Positions 17,280 through 20,366 of a stretch of 20,366 nt of DNA are shown here, one piece after another. The stretch is taken from the IMG/VR virus record IMGVR_UViG_3300042391_000814, positions 1 to 20,366 of that record; one strand, given 5' to 3'. A program made the position numbers and the translations under genes. A model generated the notes under the pieces. That model saw nothing but the letters and a program-made list of their open reading frames with translations, made no database searches and had not been told where the DNA came from. Each line of letters opens with the position of its first letter. The first letter of the stretch is position 1. This DNA is from a virus.

Positions 17280-18152
17280 TTATTTTGCAAATATAGTACC
17301 TCCTATTACTTTTGCTGTTGGTGGGTTTAACTTAGTTCTTTCTCGGAGAGCATACATGAAATTTATATTAGTACCTGCTTTATAGTTGTCTGCACCATTT
17401 GCTGTAAAATAATACCAATCTCTAGGTACATCTTTTAAGAATGTAGTGGACCCATATATAGCTTGAGCACTAGCTGCACTTGGTCCAGTTATGAAAGCTG
17501 GAACAGGCCCGGGTTTGAATCTCGTACCAGTAACCGGTTGAAATTGGAATGGTTGTGATATAATATCAATTAAATTTGCAAACTTATATTTTGCGTTTTT
17601 GAAACCAGCCGGTGTGAAACTATCTCTAGTTCTATTTAATATAATACCCATAACCCATCCTCTTTCAGTTTGATTTGTTGATGATTCAGCGTTAGTTAGT
17701 GATACTAAATTATTCCATTCAGCATCACTCATAGACCTACCCAAATACGCTTCTGCTGTTTTTCTAGCTTCATCGTTTGAAGCTTTAAAATTAGTTTGAG
17801 GTGTATTTGCTGTATTTGGAGTGGTACTACCATCTACTCTAGTATATTGAGTTGGTGTAAAATTTGATCTGTATTCAAGTTCCAAATCCACTTCTTCTGT
17901 AAATCTATCACGTGTAACTAATGCATCGGATTGAAAATTTGTTCTACCTGATATAGTATCTTGTTGAGTTGGTAGTTCATCTGGAATTTTATAACCGGTC
18001 CATCTACATATACTTGGTGCAGGTGGTAATGGTGGCTGGTATGTAGATAAAACAGATGCCTGCCCAGATACAGTTAATAGATGAGCTTTTGCATATCGTA
18101 TAAAGTCATCTACTAATAATATTGGATTACTATTTGGTTCTACATATGACAT
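17280..18152 (-). CDS. SleB-like cell-wall hydrolase, probable baseplate lysozyme
   Basis: This is probably a peptidoglycan-cleaving enzyme (SleB/CwlJ Hydrolase_2 fold, a lytic transglycosylase type) that opens the cell wall during injection. The catalytic domain is the C-terminal ~170 residues: NAES with the likely catalytic Glu156, then RGWVMGIILNRT (164-175), then QPFQFQPV (200-207), WYYFTA (246-251) and a final IGGTIFA. The N-terminal ~120 residues are an unrecognised region with a Pro-rich start (PPLPPAPS). There is no signal peptide, which argues for a virion location rather than export for lysis. It overlaps the SGNH hydrolase gene by one base (TAATG). An endolysin role is the alternative. 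Confidence 0.75.
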   Translation of the reverse strand: MSYVEPNSNPILLVDDFIRYAKAHLLTVSGQASVLSTYQPPLPPAPSICRWTGYKIPDELPTQQDTISGRTNFQSDALVTRDRFTEEVDLELEYRSNFTPTQYTRVDGSTTPNTANTPQTNFKASNDEARKTAEAYLGRSMSDAEWNNLVSLTNAESSTNQTERGWVMGIILNRTRDSFTPAGFKNAKYKFANLIDIISQPFQFQPVTGTRFKPGPVPAFITGPSAASAQAIYGSTTFLKDVPRDWYYFTANGADNYKAGTNINFMYALRERTKLNPPTAKVIGGTIFAK

Positions 18153-19270
18153 TATAAAGCGTTTATTATTATATTTGCAATTTGTCTAGCCTGTACTGCG
18201 CTTGGGTGAATACCATCTATTGTTAATGGTCCAAGATCAAATATTCCTATAAATTTAGCATTTTGAATTGTAGTTGGCATTTGTTGTTGATATTCGTTAT
18301 ATCTTTCTATTAAAGGAATATATTCGCTTATATCTTTCAAATATCTTGTAACTTTCAGTCTAGTGTAATCCATATTTTTTACATCATATCCAATTATAAC
18401 GTATGCTTTAGCTCCATTTGAAATTGCCAAATCAACCATTTTTTGTATATTACCTAAAGCCGCTTTAAAGGAAACCCCAGAAAACATATCATTAGTACCA
18501 CCCCATATATAAACTCTATCATATTTTGTAGTTGCTAATTGAGATGGTAGATTTTGTAGCATCCAACTTGTTTGTTTTGCTGGGATAGCTAATACATCTA
18601 CAGTTGCGTTTGGTAATGATTTTCTAACAGAGGTTGGATATGTCCAAGTAATATTCTGTCCTTTTTCATTTATTATAGCTGATAGAGAATCTCCTACAAA
18701 TAATATTTTTTCTTTTGTATTTGTATCTATTGGGTCTGCCGTAGTAGCATTTGCACCAATTCCCGTAATTCTATTGTTATTTGTGGATTGATTATTATTT
18801 ATATTAATGGCAGCTAATGGTTTTATCCATTTACCGGGGTTTGATACTATATTTGAATAAACTACAATGTTAGCAGTAACTCCACTTATCAATTGTTGTA
18901 TCGTTACTAATGGTATTGGAAAAATATTCATTGTTATTGCACCCGGTGGTGGTTGGTTTGGATTTGGTGGGATTAATAGTGGTGGTGCTGGTTTAGTACT
19001 CCAATAAGCAATAACCCCTTTACCCATTTCACCAACTAAATCATATTTTTCATTATAGTTAAGACCATTATCTAAAGCTTTTTTAAAATAAGCTTCCATA
19101 GCTTGAACATTTCCTTTTTGTAATGGTACTTTATTTACAATATCCCCACCCCTCTTAACTGCCAAATCATATTCTCTAGCATATGTCTTTGCAATTATAT
19201 CAGTATTACCAATGTTTTCAGGTCTAAGTGATATTTGTAATATATTTTTTCTAAATATTTCCCAAGACAT
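18152..19270 (-). CDS. SGNH/GDSL hydrolase with N-terminal virion-type domain (372 aa)
   Basis: The C-terminal ~185 residues form an SGNH/GDSL hydrolase, a fold that removes acyl groups from sugars, lipids or polymers. Its hallmark blocks are complete: GDS with nucleophile Ser195, GGTND with oxyanion Asn260, and DGIH with Asp352 and His355. The block II glycine seems replaced by Ala (around AIPAKQ, 228-233). The N-terminal ~110 residues have a pattern (FRKNILQIS, then AREYDLAVKRGGDIV, then LVGEMGKGVIAYW) seen in phage structural-region proteins. A Pro-rich linker (93-109) and an Asn-rich stretch (about 155-167) separate the parts. It sits with the spike and lysozyme genes, so a tail-associated esterase is inferred. 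The substrate is unknown. Confidence 0.82.
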   Translation of the reverse strand: MSWEIFRKNILQISLRPENIGNTDIIAKTYAREYDLAVKRGGDIVNKVPLQKGNVQAMEAYFKKALDNGLNYNEKYDLVGEMGKGVIAYWSTKPAPPLLIPPNPNQPPPGAITMNIFPIPLVTIQQLISGVTANIVVYSNIVSNPGKWIKPLAAININNNQSTNNNRITGIGANATTADPIDTNTKEKILFVGDSLSAIINEKGQNITWTYPTSVRKSLPNATVDVLAIPAKQTSWMLQNLPSQLATTKYDRVYIWGGTNDMFSGVSFKAALGNIQKMVDLAISNGAKAYVIIGYDVKNMDYTRLKVTRYLKDISEYIPLIERYNEYQQQMPTTIQNAKFIGIFDLGPLTIDGIHPSAVQARQIANIIINAL

Positions 19271-19271
19271 A

Positions 19272-19850
19272 TTATCCTCCTATTTTATTTGCAATATTAG
19301 AAACCGAGTTTTGTGCTTGTGATTGTAAATTTGATATTGCACCTTGTGCGTTTGATGCTAAACCTTGTGCTTGCGATGCTAAACCTTGTGCCTGTGATGC
19401 TAATCCTTTAGCTTTAGATGCAAGAGCTTCTGCTTGGTTTTTTGCATTAAGTACTGATTCTTTTGCAGAATTTAATTGATTTGCAAATCCTTTTAATTTT
19501 TTCTTTTCTAATATTTTTTCTTTTTTAGTTTTTGGCATTTTTTTAGGCTTTAGTTGAAACAACGCAGCTTTAGCTTTAAACTTTAAAACTTTTAAATTTG
19601 GTTTTTTAGGAATTTCAGGAAGATTTGGAGGTATTGGTAGTTTTGATTTTAAACTAGCTAATAAAGCTTTAGGGTCAACTGCTCCATTTTCTAATCCCTT
19701 TAATGCATTTCTAACAGCATCTACACTACCTGCTCCCGGAATTGAACTAAGTGCTCCTTTTGCTAAATTAGTTGCGGATGATATTGCACCCTGTGCTAAA
19801 TTGGTTGCAGATGATACTGCTCCTTGAGCTATATTTGTTAAATTATCCAT
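19272..19850 (-). CDS. Repetitive Ala/Gln/Gly protein with basic centre (192 aa)
   Basis: I do not recognise a named family. The N-terminus has three 11-residue repeats of the form TN-L/I-A-Q/K-GA-x-SSA (residues 5-36). The middle is very basic and Pro/Lys-rich (KKMPKTKKEKILEKKKLKG). The C-terminal ~60 residues contain heptads of the form LASQAQG, which could form a coiled coil or amphipathic helix. There is no signal peptide or cysteine. It starts 1 nt after the spike gene's stop and ends 1 nt before the SGNH gene, so all three are coupled. Such a protein could be a tail-tube plug or spike-associated factor, but this is inference. Confidence 0.75.
   Translation of the reverse strand: MDNLTNIAQGAVSSATNLAQGAISSATNLAKGALSSIPGAGSVDAVRNALKGLENGAVDPKALLASLKSKLPIPPNLPEIPKKPNLKVLKFKAKAALFQLKPKKMPKTKKEKILEKKKLKGFANQLNSAKESVLNAKNQAEALASKAKGLASQAQGLASQAQGLASNAQGAISNLQSQAQNSVSNIANKIGG
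19276..19281 (-). promoter_or_regulatory. Strong Shine-Dalgarno site for the SGNH hydrolase
   Basis: AGGAGG lies 5 nt before the ATG at 19270 on the minus strand, inside the last codons of the 192-aa gene (Gly-Gly then stop). Most other starts in the window have only A/T-rich leaders, so this one stands out and fixes the start. Confidence 0.7.
19341..19424 (-). repeat. 21-bp tandem repeats encoding LASQAQG heptads
   Basis: Three near-identical 21-bp units (19341-19361, 19362-19382, 19383-19403), each starting ACCTTGTGC on the plus strand, are followed by a more diverged fourth unit (19404-19424). They encode 7-residue repeats and are in frame. Confidence 0.8.
19743..19838 (-). repeat. 33-bp imperfect repeats encoding 11-residue units
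   Basis: Three in-frame units encode TN-L/I-A-Q/K-GA-V/I/L-SS at residues 5-36 of the 192-aa protein. The period differs from the 21-bp heptads at the other end of the same gene, so the two ends were repeated independently. Confidence 0.7.
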
Positions 19851-19851
19851 A

Positions 19852-20366
19852 TTAAGATGTTTGATTTGTTTTACTCATCATATTTGCTAATTTATCACTT
19901 ATTGCAATAAAATCATTATAATTTTCGGGCCCTACTGCAGTTGGTCCAGATGGTGTTTTAAATGTTTGAGAAAGAATAGCTATTATAAGTTCTTCAAATA
20001 TTTTTTTCAATTCATTTCCTTTTACTAATGGTTCTAAATTATTATCACCTAAAAATATTGCACCATTTCCGGTCTTAAATAAAACATCCCTTCCGTTTGT
20101 ATCAATATTAATATTATCATTAACACTAACATCAATACCACCTTTATTATCAATTGACATACCACCATCCGATATAAATCCGTAATTCTTTTTTGAATGA
20201 AATATAAGTTCTCCACTTTTTGCAGAAAATATTAATCTACCAGAATTTAAAAGTATTTGGTCTCCAGTTAATTTATCAGGATAATCCGTAAATGAATCCG
20301 GTTTAGTCGTATTTGTACTTGAAAATGGTAATTGATATTGATTAGATGACATTACCAAAACACTAC
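19852..20366 (-). CDS. gp5-like baseplate spike protein, C-terminal part (5' end beyond window)
   Basis: This looks like the C-terminal part of a baseplate spike or hub protein. DQILLNSGRLIFSAKSGELI (about residues 35-54) and a run of short beta turns with Gly/Asp/Asn (GGMSIDNKGGIDVSVNDN) suggest a beta-helix or stacked-strand spike. A helical tail follows (LKKIFEELIIAILSQ). The frame is open to the right window edge with no stop. An internal ATG lies at 20352 and a TTG at 20358, but the gene probably starts further upstream. The gp5 label comes from this pattern plus the neighbouring hydrolases; no lysozyme domain is visible in this part. A free-standing 166-aa protein is the alternative. 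Confidence 0.65.
   Translation of the reverse strand, partial: SVLVMSSNQYQLPFSSTNTTKPDSFTDYPDKLTGDQILLNSGRLIFSAKSGELIFHSKKNYGFISDGGMSIDNKGGIDVSVNDNINIDTNGRDVLFKTGNGAIFLGDNNLEPLVKGNELKKIFEELIIAILSQTFKTPSGPTAVGPENYNDFIAISDKLANMMSKTNQTS

Noticed and set aside
19341-19424. Short direct repeats considered as a CRISPR array
   Set aside because: The units are contiguous without spacers, in frame, and encode protein heptads.
1-20366. tRNA, rRNA, integrase, IS element or attachment site
   Set aside because: Gaps between genes are under about 100 nt and none holds a cloverleaf, transposase or flanking repeat; no gene-free stretch exceeds 300 bases.

Overview
The window is a gene-dense, AT-rich stretch of a tailed-phage genome with a contractile, T4-type tail. 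Every convincing gene lies on the minus strand, so the biological order runs from high to low coordinates. A Bacteroidota (probably flavobacterial) host is inferred from two signs. First, promoter-like sequences match the Bacteroidetes pattern TTTG, a spacer of about 20 nt, then TAnnTTTG. Second, most start codons have only A/T-rich leaders and no Shine-Dalgarno sequence. No host gene, tRNA, integrase, IS element or CRISPR array was seen.

Layout in transcription order. (1) About 20366-17280, puncturing and hub-associated genes: the C-terminal end of a gp5-like spike protein that runs off the window, a repetitive Ala/Gln/Gly-rich protein, an SGNH/GDSL hydrolase and a SleB-like cell-wall hydrolase. 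(2) About 17213-14242, baseplate wedge core: a small unknown protein, a gp25 (GPW/TssE) homologue and a gp6 (J-like) homologue. (3) About 14242-5556, large structural proteins: a DNRLRE-domain protein, a coiled-coil protein, an unrecognised 408-aa protein, and a 1786-aa protein with PEGA-like modules, a P2 gpI/gp7-like core and a LamG-like domain. (4) About 5495-1940: two tandemly duplicated 204/206-aa virion-type proteins, then 421-aa and 284-aa proteins that share a C-terminal module, with a rho-independent terminator between those last two. (5) About 1899-974: a small 101-aa protein, a GIY-YIG nuclease-like protein and a 66-aa helical protein. (6) 924-1: a DNA primase with its own near-consensus promoter, running off the left edge.

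The genes fit one job: building a baseplate whose wedge carries adhesive or sugar-binding modules and whose hub carries two separate envelope-degrading enzymes. The window then switches to DNA replication at the primase. The most distinctive observations are the split spike/lysozyme arrangement with an added SGNH esterase, the giant mosaic gp7-like protein, a 713-bp tandem duplication that preserves a fossil of the neighbouring gene's last codons, and the promoter motif series.
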